Assembly: GCF_023276655.1 (NCBI RefSeq)
Contig: NZ_JALGRK010000002.1
Coordinates: 372,001 to 436,000 of the forward strand
Reading direction: 5' to 3'
DNA: 64,000 bases
Source: Olsenella intestinalis
GTDB taxonomy: Bacteria > Actinomycetota > Coriobacteriia > Coriobacteriales > Atopobiaceae
Positions 48,407 through 57,125 of the stretch are shown here, piece by piece. Within the stretch, counting starts at the first letter, position 1. Every line of letters starts with the position of its first letter. The notes beneath the pieces were generated by a model. It did not search any database. It had not been told where the DNA came from and worked only from the letters and a program-made list of their open reading frames with translations. The position numbers were made by a program, and so were the translations under genes.

Positions 48407-49387
48407 CTACTTCTTCTGCGGCTTCCAGTCCTCGTAGTTCTGGTCGAAGAGCGACTTGTAGCTCTTCGTGACCGAGGCGCCGTCGGAGTTGAGCAGGAGC
48501 GACTCGACCTCGTCCTTCTGGGAGGCGGGGTTGTCCATGGCGACGTCGGTCTTCCAGGCCTCGCACAGCGCGTCGAGCCTGTTGCGCAGCCAGCTGCCCA
48601 AGGTGGTCATGTTCTGGGCGTCCTCCTCGTAGGTGCCCGACGAGACGTCGATGGTCGAGATGCGGTCGATGAGGTTGCTGCACCTGATCGCGAGGTCGTC
48701 GGCCGCGCTCTTGCCCTTGGCGCGCTCCTCGGCCGAGCCGGTGACGGCGATGCGACCGAAGAGGTCCTCGTTGTCGTCGACGGCAGACGCAATCTGGCCG
48801 AGGGTGGAGTGGACGTCCGTGAGCTTGTCGAAGGTCGCGTCGTCGCCCGACTGCACCTCGCCGCCCTGGTTCGCGTCGCCCTTGTCCTGCCCCTGCAGCT
48901 CGCTGACGTGGCCCGGGAAGCCGGCCATCGAGGTGTCGGCCTCGGTCTTGGCCTTCGTGTCGAAGGCGTTGGGGTCCCAGGGGTGGGTGATGAGCAGCAC
49001 GATCGCGCTCATGGCGAGCACGCCGATCAGGAGCGAGAGGATGAACACGCGCGTGCGCGGCAGGCCGTCGCGCACGTTCGTGGCGCCCTCCTCGGGGTCG
49101 GACGGGATGGCGCTCTCGATGCGCGGGATGGCGTGGGTGCGCTCGCTGTCAAGGGCCTCCTCGGAGGAGTCGGGCGCGCTCTTCTCGGCACCCTCGACGT
49201 AGCGGGGGTTGGGAAGGCCGCAGCCGGGGCAGGTGGGGCTGTCGAGGGGTATGAGCGACCCGCAGCCCTCGCACCAGACGGGGCCGTCGAGCTTGGGTAT
49301 GCGCATGGTCACGTCGAGCTCCGCGCGGCACGCCGGACACCTCAGGGCGTCGTCGGGCACGCTAGAGCCGCAGTTGGGACATATCAT
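48407..49387 (-). CDS. Zinc-ribbon membrane protein with extracytoplasmic domain
   Basis: A 326-residue protein. Two Cys4 zinc ribbons lie at the N-terminus (CPNCGSSVPDDALRCPAC, and CEGCGSLIPLDSPTCPGC). An acidic linker is followed by one membrane helix (VFILSLLIGVLAMSAIVLLI, about residues 111-130), then a ~195-residue helical extracytoplasmic domain. I chose ATG 49387, which follows GGAGGATCTC and starts directly at the first ribbon. Neighbours are acnA upstream and the cyclophilin downstream. The outer domain is not one I recognise, and no function is proposed. Confidence 0.75.
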   Translation of the reverse strand: MICPNCGSSVPDDALRCPACRAELDVTMRIPKLDGPVWCEGCGSLIPLDSPTCPGCGLPNPRYVEGAEKSAPDSSEEALDSERTHAIPRIESAIPSDPEEGATNVRDGLPRTRVFILSLLIGVLAMSAIVLLITHPWDPNAFDTKAKTEADTSMAGFPGHVSELQGQDKGDANQGGEVQSGDDATFDKLTDVHSTLGQIASAVDDNEDLFGRIAVTGSAEERAKGKSAADDLAIRCSNLIDRISTIDVSSGTYEEDAQNMTTLGSWLRNRLDALCEAWKTDVAMDNPASQKDEVESLLLNSDGASVTKSYKSLFDQNYEDWKPQKK

Positions 49388-49418
49388 GAGATCCTCCCGC
49401 AGAGATCGGAGGCGGCGT

Positions 49419-52100
49419 CTACTCGCAGAGGCGGTCCAGCACGTACGGCAGGATGCCACCCGCGGAAATATAGTCCCCCTCCACCGGGGTGTCCACCCTC
49501 ACCACGCAATCAAACGAAACCTTGGAGCCGTCTGAACGCGTCGCGCAGACGTGGGCCACGCGACTGGCGGGAAGGCCGCCCGAGACGTCCACGGGCGAGA
49601 TGTCGAAGGTCTCGGTTCCGTCGAGCCCGAGCGCGGACGCGCTCTCCCCCTCCATGAACTGCAGCGGCAGGACGCCCATCTGCACGAGGTTGGAGCGGTG
49701 GATGCGCTCGAAGCTCTCCGCGATGACGGCACGCACGCCGAGAAGAGCCGGCCCCTTGCCCGCCCAGTCGCGGCTGGACCCCGAGCCGTAGAGCTTGCCC
49801 GCGACGACCACGAGCGGCACGCCCGCCGCGCGGTAGGCCTCGGAGGCGTCGAAGATGCTCTCGAGCTCGCCGGTCACGAAGTCGCGCGTCCACGAGCCGC
49901 GCCTGCCCTCGGCAAGCGCGTTGGCGAGCTTGACGTTGGCGAACGTGCCCCTGGCCATGACCTCGTGGTTTCCGCGGCGGCTGCCGTAGGTGTTGAAGTC
50001 GCGCCGCTCGACCCCGCGCTCGGTGAGGTAGCGCGCGGCCGGCGAGTCGGCCGCGATGGCTCCGGCCGGCGAGATGTGGTCGGTCGTGACGAAGTCGCCG
50101 AGAAGGGCGAGCGCCCGCGCCCGCGAGATCTCGATGGTGCCCTCGGCGCGCGCGATGTCGAAGTAGGGCGCGCGGCGAACGTAGGTGGACTTCTCGTCCC
50201 ACGCGAAGGTCGCGCTCTGGCTCGAGGGGATGTCGCGCCAGGCGCCGGAGCCCTCGAAGAGGCCGGCGGCGCACTCGTCGAAGACGTCGCGCGAGAGCTG
50301 GGAGCCGAGCACGGCCTCGACCTCCTCGTCGGTCGGCAGGATGTCGGCGAGCATGACCGGCTCGCCGTCCGCGCCCACGCCCACCGGCTCCGTCGAGAGG
50401 TCCACGTCGACGGTGCCCACGAGCGAGTACGCGACGACCATGGCGGGCTGGCAGAGGTAGTTCTGGCTCACGTCGGGCGAGATGCGACCCTCGAAGTTGC
50501 GGTTGCCCGAGAGCACGCTGGCGAGCTCGACCTCGCTGGCGTGCTCCTTGAGGGCGCCCGCGATCTCGCCGGAGTTGCCGATGCAGCTCATGCAGCCGAA
50601 GCCGCAGGTGTAGAAGCCGACCTCGCGCAGCGGCTCGGAGAGGCCCGCGCGGTCGAGCAGGAGCGTGGTGGCGCGGCTGCCGGGCGCCAGGATCGCCTTG
50701 ACCCAGGGCTTCGCGGCGAGCCCGCGCTCGGCGGCCTTGCGCGCGAGGATGCCGGCCGCGACCATCATGGCCGGGTCGGTGGCCGTCGTGCAGCTCGTGA
50801 TCGCGCAGATGGCGACCGTGCCGTCGGCGACCTCGAACCCCTCGCCCTTGACCTCGGCGCGGATGCCGCCGCGGACGTCCTCGACGCCATGGGCGGCGAG
50901 CGTCGCGCGGAAGCGGTCGCGAAGGCCGGAGACGCCCACGCGGTCGTGCGGGCGGCTCGGGCCGGCCAGGCTCGGCTCGACCGAACCGAGGTCGATCTCG
51001 ATCTCGCGAGAATAGCGACGGCCTTCGCTGGCGCCGAAGACCCCCTGCATCTCGCAGTAGGCGCGCGCCAGCTCGACGAGCGACTCGTCGCGCCCGGTCA
51101 CGCGCAGGTAGTCCAGGGCGCGCTCGTCGACCGGGAAGAGCGTCGTCGTGGCGCCGTACTCGGGCGTCATGTTGGAGACGCAGGCGCGCTGCGTCGCCGT
51201 GAGCGTGGCGGCGCCGTCGCCCACGACCTCGACGAGGGAGCCCACGACCCCCTCGCGGCGGAGCACCTCGGCGACCGTGAGCGCGAGGTCCATGGCGCTC
51301 ACGCCGGCGCGCAGGCGACCGGTGAGGCGCAGCGCGACGACGGGCGGCACGAGCATGGTGATGGGCTGGCCGAGCGCGGCGGCCTCGGCCTCGATGCCGC
51401 CCACGCCCCAGCCGAGCACGCCCAGGCCGTTGGCCGTGGTGGTGTGCGAGTCGGTGCCGACGAGCGTGTCGAAGCAGGCCACGGGCACGTCGCCCTCGGC
51501 GAGCGCGTCGGTGCCCACGACCTCGCAGAAGCGCTCCATGTTGAGCTGGTGGCAGATGCCCTCGCCGGGCGGGACGATCCTCACGTTGTCGAAGGAGCTC
51601 GCGGCCCACTTCAGGAACGCGAAGCGCTCGCGGTTGCGCTCGGCCTCGCGCCTCTCGTTGAGCTCGGCGGCGTCGGCGCATCCCACGTGGTCCGCGATGA
51701 CCGAGTGGTCGACCACCAGGGTGCACGGGATCTGCGGGCTGACGCGGGCGGGGTCGCCGCCCCTCTCGACCATGGCGTCGCGCATGGCGGCGAAGTCGAC
51801 GAACACGGGCACGCCCGTGAAGTCCTGGAACAGCACGCGGGCGGGCATGAACTCGATCTGCTCGCCCTTCTCGCCCGCGAGGCCGGCCTCGACCACGCGG
51901 CGCGCGAGCCTCGCGGCCTCCTCGTCGGAGGAGGCCCTCCTCACGCAGTTCTCGAGCAGCACCACGAGCGCGCGCGGCAGCTCGCTGGCACCGGGGATGC
52001 CCGAGACGTCATAGGCGAGCCGGCGCACCCCCTCGACCTCGATGGCCCTCGGCGTGCGCGCGGCAGCCACCGCGCGGTCGAACTCTGCGTCAAGACTCAT
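49419..52100 (-). CDS. acnA: Aconitate hydratase
   Basis: An 893-residue aconitase A that isomerises citrate and isocitrate. Fe-S ligands are visible in ITSCTTATDPAMM (about residue 437) and CGFGCMSCIGNSG (about residue 503). RVLFQDFTGVPVFVDFAAMRD, LSGNRNFEGRI and YGSGSSRDWAGKG are family landmarks. The ATG at 52100 lies 11 bases inside the end of the P-type ATPase gene, with GAGAGGG upstream. No other TCA-cycle genes are nearby; in anaerobes of this kind it may serve 2-oxoglutarate and glutamate synthesis. Confidence 0.96.
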   Translation of the reverse strand: MSLDAEFDRAVAAARTPRAIEVEGVRRLAYDVSGIPGASELPRALVVLLENCVRRASSDEEAARLARRVVEAGLAGEKGEQIEFMPARVLFQDFTGVPVFVDFAAMRDAMVERGGDPARVSPQIPCTLVVDHSVIADHVGCADAAELNERREAERNRERFAFLKWAASSFDNVRIVPPGEGICHQLNMERFCEVVGTDALAEGDVPVACFDTLVGTDSHTTTANGLGVLGWGVGGIEAEAAALGQPITMLVPPVVALRLTGRLRAGVSAMDLALTVAEVLRREGVVGSLVEVVGDGAATLTATQRACVSNMTPEYGATTTLFPVDERALDYLRVTGRDESLVELARAYCEMQGVFGASEGRRYSREIEIDLGSVEPSLAGPSRPHDRVGVSGLRDRFRATLAAHGVEDVRGGIRAEVKGEGFEVADGTVAICAITSCTTATDPAMMVAAGILARKAAERGLAAKPWVKAILAPGSRATTLLLDRAGLSEPLREVGFYTCGFGCMSCIGNSGEIAGALKEHASEVELASVLSGNRNFEGRISPDVSQNYLCQPAMVVAYSLVGTVDVDLSTEPVGVGADGEPVMLADILPTDEEVEAVLGSQLSRDVFDECAAGLFEGSGAWRDIPSSQSATFAWDEKSTYVRRAPYFDIARAEGTIEISRARALALLGDFVTTDHISPAGAIAADSPAARYLTERGVERRDFNTYGSRRGNHEVMARGTFANVKLANALAEGRRGSWTRDFVTGELESIFDASEAYRAAGVPLVVVAGKLYGSGSSRDWAGKGPALLGVRAVIAESFERIHRSNLVQMGVLPLQFMEGESASALGLDGTETFDISPVDVSGGLPASRVAHVCATRSDGSKVSFDCVVRVDTPVEGDYISAGGILPYVLDRLCE

Positions 52101-54471
52101 GTGCCCTCTCCACCCTCGCTACAACGCGCGAGACGAGGCCGGTGTTGCCCTCGTCGCTCGCGGCTCGGTCATATGCTCTGAGGAACAAGAATATGCCCAA
52201 AGCGGACGACACGGCGGCGACGGCACCAGAAATTAACGTTGGAGGCGTGACCGAGAAGAACGACCCGAACACCGTGCACCCGATGATGGCAAGCGCGACC
52301 ACCATGACCAGCACGGCGACGCGCAGCGCGTTGAGCGGGCGCGAGATGCGCCACACGAGCGCGAGGCCCACGGCGAACATCTCGATCATGCAGGTCGTCG
52401 ACAGCATGCCCATGTCCCACCCGAAGACGCGGGCGATGACCATCGTCGAGAAGAGCATGACCGTAATCGCGATCGAGGCGGGAAGCGAGCGCCTCAGCAC
52501 GTTGCTGACGAAGGAGCCGCGCACGCGCTCGTGGTTGGGCTCGAGGGCGAGCACGAACGAGGGCGCGCCGATGACGACGGTCGAGACGAGCGACATCTGG
52601 ACCGGCACGAACGGGTAGGGCGGGATGAGGATCGCGATCAGGGCGAGCGCGGCCGTGTAGACGGTCTTCATGAGGAAGAGCGTCGCCGAGCGCTCCAGGT
52701 TGTTGATGGACTGGCGGCCCTCCGCCACGACGTCGGGCATGTGCGCGAAGTCGTTGTCGGCGAGCACGATCTCGGCGATGTTGCGCGCGGCGGCCGAGCC
52801 CGAGGCCATGGCCACCGAGCAGTCGGCCTCCTTGAGGGCGAGCACGTCGTTCACGCCGTCGCCGGTCATGGCGACCACGTGGCCCCGGTCGCGCAGCCTG
52901 CGCACGAGCTCGCGCTTCATCTGCGGCGTCACGCGGCCGAACACGCGCGCCTCGTCGACGGCGCGCTCGATGGCCTCGTCGTCGGTGAGGGTCGAGGCGT
53001 CCACGTAGTGCTCGGCGTCAGGAAGCCCGACGGCCGCGGCGATGCCGCTCACCGTGTAGGGGTCGTCGCCGGAGATGACGCGCAGCTCGACGCCCTGGTC
53101 CTTGAAGAAGCTCATGGTCTGTGCCGCCGTGGAGCGGATCTCGTCGCGGATGCCGACGAATCCGATGACGCGCGGACGCCCCTCGAGCGTGCCGTCGTCG
53201 GCGAAGGAGTCGGCCTCCGCCACCACGAGCACGCGCTGGAGCTGGTCGAACGAGCGGACCTCGGCCTCGTGGGCGGCGAAGTCGTCGCCGAGCACGAACT
53301 GCGCGGCGCCCATGACCAGGCAGCGGCCGCCCACGAGCACGCAGCCCGAGTACTTGGTCTTCGACGAGAAGGGCACGCTCCTCTCGATGGCGGGCGTGGC
53401 CAGGCCGGCGTCTGCGCCGGCGGCCAGGATGGCGCGGGCGGTCTCGTTGGCGTCGGCCTCGTTGGCGCGGGCGACAGCGTAGGCGGCCTCGAGGGCGCCC
53501 TCCCCCAGCGCGTCGCCGAGCTCCATCGAGCCCGTGGTGATGGTGCCCGTCTTGTCGAGGCAGAGCACGTCGACGCGGGCGAGCGTCTCGACGCAGTAGG
53601 CCTGCTGCACGAGGACCTTGCGCATGGCGAGGCGCGTCGTCGCGATGGCGAGCACCGACGAGGTGAGCAGGACGAGGCCCTGCGGGATCATGCCGATGAC
53701 GGCCGCGACGGTCTGGAGGACCGCCTCCTGGTAGCCGAAGTGAGACGACAGCATGAGCCTCGTGAAGAGCACGGCCCCGATGGGGATGAGCGCGTAGGTG
53801 CCGATGCGGATGATGAAGTTGAGCGTGTCCATGATCTCGGAGCGGATGGCCTTGGCGGTCTTGGCCTCGGCGCTGATGCTGGCCGCATAGCCCTCGCGGC
53901 CGACCTTGGTCACCTTGTAGCAGACGGCGCCGGTCTCGACGAACGAGCCGGAGAACACCTCGGAGCCCGCGGCCTTCTCGATGTTGTCGCTCTCGCCCGT
54001 GAGCAGGCTCTCGTCCAGAAGCGCCGTGCCCGCCACGACCTCGCCGTCAGCCGGCACCTGGTCGCCGTGCGAGACGATGACGAGGTCCCCCGACACGATC
54101 TGGGAGATCGGGATGGAACGCTCCTCTCCCCCGCGAAGGACCCGGACGTCCTTCGCGGTGAGGATAGTCAGCTTGTCGACCATGCGCTTGGCGCGGACCT
54201 CCTGGAAGACGCCGATCACGAGGTTGGCGAAGACCACGATGATGAACGCCATGTTCTTGATCGAGCCCGTCGTGAGGACGAGGATCGCCATGGCGACGTT
54301 GATCGCGTTGAAGAGCGTCAGCGCGTGCTCCGCGAAGATCCGGCCGATCGACTTGGTCTTGACGTCAGTGTTCGCGTTGGTGAGCCCCTGCGCGACGCGG
54401 TCGGCGACCTCGGCGTCGCTCAGGCCGGACATGCCTTCCCAGGGACGAGACGCGGATTTCGTCGAGCTCAA
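52090..54471 (-). CDS. Cation-transporting P-type ATPase, CtpE-like
   Basis: A ~793-residue P-type ATPase. The actuator motif LDESLLTGESDNIE, the phosphorylation site VLCLDKTGTITTG (Asp near residue 305) and the hinge MTGDGVNDVLALKEADC are intact. Membrane helix 4 carries IGMIPQGLVLLTS and there is no N-terminal heavy-metal domain, which together resemble the CtpE-type calcium uptake group. Ion specificity is inferred only. The best start is TTG 54471, seven bases after GAGAGGAG; ATG 54432 is possible. Readings starting further upstream run through the repeat array. Confidence 0.88.
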   Translation of the reverse strand: MSSTKSASRPWEGMSGLSDAEVADRVAQGLTNANTDVKTKSIGRIFAEHALTLFNAINVAMAILVLTTGSIKNMAFIIVVFANLVIGVFQEVRAKRMVDKLTILTAKDVRVLRGGEERSIPISQIVSGDLVIVSHGDQVPADGEVVAGTALLDESLLTGESDNIEKAAGSEVFSGSFVETGAVCYKVTKVGREGYAASISAEAKTAKAIRSEIMDTLNFIIRIGTYALIPIGAVLFTRLMLSSHFGYQEAVLQTVAAVIGMIPQGLVLLTSSVLAIATTRLAMRKVLVQQAYCVETLARVDVLCLDKTGTITTGSMELGDALGEGALEAAYAVARANEADANETARAILAAGADAGLATPAIERSVPFSSKTKYSGCVLVGGRCLVMGAAQFVLGDDFAAHEAEVRSFDQLQRVLVVAEADSFADDGTLEGRPRVIGFVGIRDEIRSTAAQTMSFFKDQGVELRVISGDDPYTVSGIAAAVGLPDAEHYVDASTLTDDEAIERAVDEARVFGRVTPQMKRELVRRLRDRGHVVAMTGDGVNDVLALKEADCSVAMASGSAAARNIAEIVLADNDFAHMPDVVAEGRQSINNLERSATLFLMKTVYTAALALIAILIPPYPFVPVQMSLVSTVVIGAPSFVLALEPNHERVRGSFVSNVLRRSLPASIAITVMLFSTMVIARVFGWDMGMLSTTCMIEMFAVGLALVWRISRPLNALRVAVLVMVVALAIIGCTVFGSFFSVTPPTLISGAVAAVSSALGIFLFLRAYDRAASDEGNTGLVSRVVARVERAHES

Positions 54472-54575
54472 GGGAGTCTCCTCTCGGTTGCGTTGACGAA
54501 ATCGATTGTAGGCGATGCGGGCCTGTCGCCACGCGCGCGGCCACTCGCCGGGAGGGCCCGACTCAAAATCGTCTG

Positions 54576-54874
54576 CAGCGCAAACCCCGTCGAGGGCGCG
54601 ACCGCTCAGCGTAAACTGCCGTCGAGGGCGTGAATCTGTGCGCAGAGTGGCCTCGAGGGCGCGAGGGGTCAGCGCAGAATGCCGTTGAGGGCGTGAGCTG
54701 CAGCGCAAAACCCGCTCGAGGGCACGACTCCACTCTCGCCCTCGAGGCCATTCTGCGCTGACGGTCGCGCCCTCAACCCACATCTGCGCTGCAAGGCATC
54801 AAAAAATCGCGCCCTCGAGGCCAGTTTGCGCTTACGCCCTTTGGCACTCGCGAGTCGAGGCGGGTTTGCGCCAG
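54576..54874. repeat. Head-to-head array of ~31-bp degenerate repeats
   Basis: Five direct units begin at 54576, 54607, 54637, 54670 and 54701, each close to CAGCGCARA, a few variable bases, TCGAGGGCG and YGA. Four inverted units follow at 54731-54761, 54762-54791, 54792-54834 and 54835-54874 (complement, for example, CAGCGCAGAATGGCCTCGA). Direct unit length is 30-33 bases, so it is not a coding repeat. Units are contiguous and imperfect. It occupies most of the ~515-base gap between the P-type ATPase start and tRNA-Arg; I see no gene in the gap. Confidence 0.85.
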
Positions 54875-54968
54875 CGTCGGCAGCGACGAAAGCGACGTCC
54901 CCAGCCAGCACGACCAGGCTGCGCCGCCCGCACCCAAAATCAAGGCCCGTCGGCCGTGGGAGTTGACG

Positions 54969-54974
54969 TATAAT
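54969..54974 (+). promoter_or_regulatory. -10 box of tRNA-Arg
   Basis: A perfect TATAAT lies 12 bases before the tRNA 5' end. TTGACG touches it directly, so it cannot act as the matching -35. No other -35 is clear. Confidence 0.65.
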
Positions 54975-54986
54975 CCATCCCTGCGT

Positions 54987-55063
54987 GGCCCCATAGCTCA
55001 GTGGATCAGAGCGTTCGCCTCCGGAGCGAAAGGTCGTGGGTTCGAACCCCACTGGGGTCACCA
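54987..55063 (+). tRNA. tRNA-Arg (anticodon CCG)
   Basis: A 77-base tRNA. The acceptor stem GGCCCCA pairs with TGGGGTC, with one G-U. The D arm is AGCTCAGTGGATCAGAGC. The anticodon stem TTCGC/GCGAA encloses the loop CTCCGGA, giving anticodon CCG for CGG codons. The T arm is GTGGGTTCGAACCCCAC. CCA is encoded. Followed by a strong terminator. Confidence 0.97.
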
Positions 55064-55083
55064 TCTACTTCATCGCCACGCAC

Positions 55084-55114
55084 GAGGCCGGCCGCTGGGC
55101 CGGCCTCTTTTTTT
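55084..55114 (+). terminator. Intrinsic terminator of tRNA-Arg
   Basis: A perfect 10-bp stem, GAGGCCGGCC and GGCCGGCCTC with loop GCTG, followed by seven T residues. Confidence 0.95.
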
Positions 55115-55193
55115 GCCGTCGGCGGCGCGGACGGCATCCTCTTCGTAACACTTTGAATACCGCCCGTTCGCAATGCGCATCTATGTTGTAGCA

Positions 55194-55223
55194 TCGGCAG
55201 GAATCAGGATTCATCCCTGCCGA
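55194..55223 (+). promoter_or_regulatory. Hairpin in the aro operon leader
   Basis: TCGGCAGG (55194-55201) and CCTGCCGA (55216-55223) are perfect 8-bp inverted repeats around a 14-base loop. They end just at the ribosome binding site (GAGAAAGG) of the DAHP synthase gene. It could modulate translation or be an operator. It has no T-run, so it is not a terminator. I see no Phe- or Tyr-rich leader peptide here. Confidence 0.5.
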
Positions 55224-55230
55224 GAAAGGC

Positions 55231-56262
55231 ATGCACATGATCGCAATCGTCAAGGACTCCGCGACCCAGGACCAGCTGGACCACTTCGTCAAGTGGATCG
55301 AGGACCGCGGATTCAGGACCAACGTCTCGCGCGGCGAGAACGAGACCGTCGTCGGCATCATCGGCGACACCACGCGCATCGACCCCTTCCTGCTCGAGTC
55401 GATGGACATCATCGACCAGGTCAGGCGCGTCTCCGAGCCCTTCAAGAAGGCCAACCGCAAGTTCCACCCCGAGGACACCGTGATCGACTGCGGCTACGGC
55501 GTGAAGATCGGCGGCGGCAACTTCCAGGTCATCGCCGGCCCCTGCTCGGTCGAGGGCGACAACCTCATCGAGATCGCCCGCGCGGTCAAGGCCGCCGGCG
55601 CCACGATGCTGCGCGGCGGCGCCTACAAGCCCCGCACCAGCCCCTACGCCTACCAGGGCATGGGCGAGAAGGGCCTCGACCTCCTCATGGCGGCCGGCCG
55701 CGAGCTCGAGATGCCCGTGGTCACCGAGATCATGGACGCCCGCGACGTCCCCCTCTTCCTCGAGAAGGGCGTCAACGTCATGCAGATCGGCGCCCGCAAC
55801 GCGCAGAACTTCACGCTGCTCAAGGAGGTCGGCCGCACCGACGTCCCCATCCTGCTCAAGCGCGGCATGTCCGGCACCATCGACGAGCTGCTCATGGCCG
55901 CCGAGTACATCATGAGCGAGGGCAACGAGAAGGTCATCCTCTGCGAGCGCGGCATTCGCACGTTCGAGACGCGCACCCGCAACACCTTCGACGTGAACGC
56001 GATCCCCGTCCTGCACAACCTCTCGCACCTGCCCGTCGTGGGCGACCCGAGCCACGCCACCGGCTACACGCGCTACGTCCGCCCCGCGGCCTACGCGGCC
56101 TGCGCCGCGGGCGCCGACGGCCTCGAGATCGAGGTCCACAACAGCCCGGCCGACGCCTGGTCCGACGGCGCGCAGGCGCTCACTCCCCCGCAGTTCGCCG
56201 ACGCCATGAAGCGCATCGCCCTCATCCGCGAGGCGATCCTCGCCGACCTCGGGGACGAGTAG
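55231..56262 (+). CDS. aroF: DAHP synthase, type I-beta with N-terminal regulatory domain
   Basis: A 343-residue 3-deoxy-D-arabino-heptulosonate-7-phosphate synthase that condenses PEP and erythrose-4-P. Residues ~1-70 form a ferredoxin-like regulatory domain (MIAIVKDSATQDQLDHFVKW), as in feedback-inhibited type I-beta enzymes. The barrel has FQVIAGPCSVEGDN, LRGGAYKPRTSPYAYQG, KRGMSGTIDELL and VGDPSHATG. It is the first gene of the aromatic operon; ATG 55231 follows GAGAAAGG, and ATG 55237 is an alternative. Confidence 0.95.
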   Translation: MHMIAIVKDSATQDQLDHFVKWIEDRGFRTNVSRGENETVVGIIGDTTRIDPFLLESMDIIDQVRRVSEPFKKANRKFHPEDTVIDCGYGVKIGGGNFQVIAGPCSVEGDNLIEIARAVKAAGATMLRGGAYKPRTSPYAYQGMGEKGLDLLMAAGRELEMPVVTEIMDARDVPLFLEKGVNVMQIGARNAQNFTLLKEVGRTDVPILLKRGMSGTIDELLMAAEYIMSEGNEKVILCERGIRTFETRTRNTFDVNAIPVLHNLSHLPVVGDPSHATGYTRYVRPAAYAACAAGADGLEIEVHNSPADAWSDGAQALTPPQFADAMKRIALIREAILADLGDE

Positions 56263-57125
56263 TGGCGGCCCGGACCTTCAAGCCGGGCCGCGTCGGCATC
56301 GTCTGCCTCGGCCTCATCGGCGGCTCGTTCGCCCAGGCCCTGCACGACGCCGGCCGCGAGGTCCTCGCCTGCAACCGCACCGAGGCCACCGTCGAGCTCG
56401 CCCTCATCGAGACCATCGACGGGCGCCTCGACGACGACACGATCGGCACCTGCGAGCTCATCATCCTCTCGGGCTACCCCCAGATGACGATCGACTGGCT
56501 GGCCGAGAAGAGCGACCTCATCGCAGACGGCGCGATCGTGATCGACGCCTGCGGCGTGAAGCGAAGCGTCTGCGAGCGCTGCTTCGAGATCGCCGAGGGT
56601 CGCGCCTGGACCTTCGTCGGGTGCCACCCCATGGCGGGCCTGCACCATTCCGGCTTCGCCTGGAGGCGCGCCGACATGTTCTGCGGCGCCCCCATGGTCG
56701 TCGTCCCGCCAAAGATGGACGACTTCGAGCGCCTCGACGTCCTCGAGCGCATCAAGTCCCTGCTCGAGCCCTGCCACTTCGGCTCCTACACGCTCGCCAC
56801 GCCCGAGCAGCACGACCGCCAGATCGCGTTCACCTCGCAGCTGGCACACGTCGTCTCGAACGCATACGTGAAGAGCCCCACGGCCCGCGAGCAGAGGGGG
56901 TTCTCGGGCGGGTCCTACCGCGACCTCACGCGCGTGGCCTGCCTCAACGCGGCCATGTGGCAGGAGCTCTTCCTCGACAACGCCGACAACCTGTCCCGCG
57001 AGATCCAGACGATCATCGAGCACCTGCAGCAGTACAAGGACGCGATCGACGAGAGGGACGCCGAGCGGCTCGAGGCTCTTCTCGCCGAGGGCGACCGCAT
57101 CAAGAGGGAGGTCGACGGCGAATGA
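56262..57125 (+). CDS. tyrA: Prephenate dehydrogenase
   Basis: A 287-residue NAD(P)-dependent enzyme of tyrosine synthesis. The Rossmann start is VGIVCLGLIGGSFAQAL. Family residues appear in FVGCHPMAGLHHSGF, FTSQLAHVVSNAYV and GGSYRDLTRVA. GTG 56262 overlaps the TAG of the DAHP synthase gene by one base. It lacks a C-terminal ACT domain, so regulation probably lies elsewhere. Confidence 0.93.
   Translation: MAARTFKPGRVGIVCLGLIGGSFAQALHDAGREVLACNRTEATVELALIETIDGRLDDDTIGTCELIILSGYPQMTIDWLAEKSDLIADGAIVIDACGVKRSVCERCFEIAEGRAWTFVGCHPMAGLHHSGFAWRRADMFCGAPMVVVPPKMDDFERLDVLERIKSLLEPCHFGSYTLATPEQHDRQIAFTSQLAHVVSNAYVKSPTAREQRGFSGGSYRDLTRVACLNAAMWQELFLDNADNLSREIQTIIEHLQQYKDAIDERDAERLEALLAEGDRIKREVDGE

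Noticed and set aside
48213-48437. Small plus-strand protein over the hairpin region
   Set aside because: Pro/Gly-rich composition, no ribosome binding site, no recognisable family, and it runs antisense into the zinc-ribbon gene.
54576-54874. CRISPR array
   Set aside because: Units are contiguous and degenerate, there are no unique spacers of constant length, orientation switches midway, and no cas genes are near.
54669-55064. Minus-strand reading frame beginning MVTPVGFEPTTFRSGG
   Set aside because: This is the antisense translation of tRNA-Arg, a well-known annotation artefact, and it continues through the repeat array.
55173-57125. A single 650-residue protein spanning the DAHP synthase and tyrA
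   Set aside because: The first half is an out-of-frame Arg-rich shadow of the DAHP synthase gene. tyrA starts at GTG 56262 with normal stop-start overlap, so there is no fusion or frameshift.
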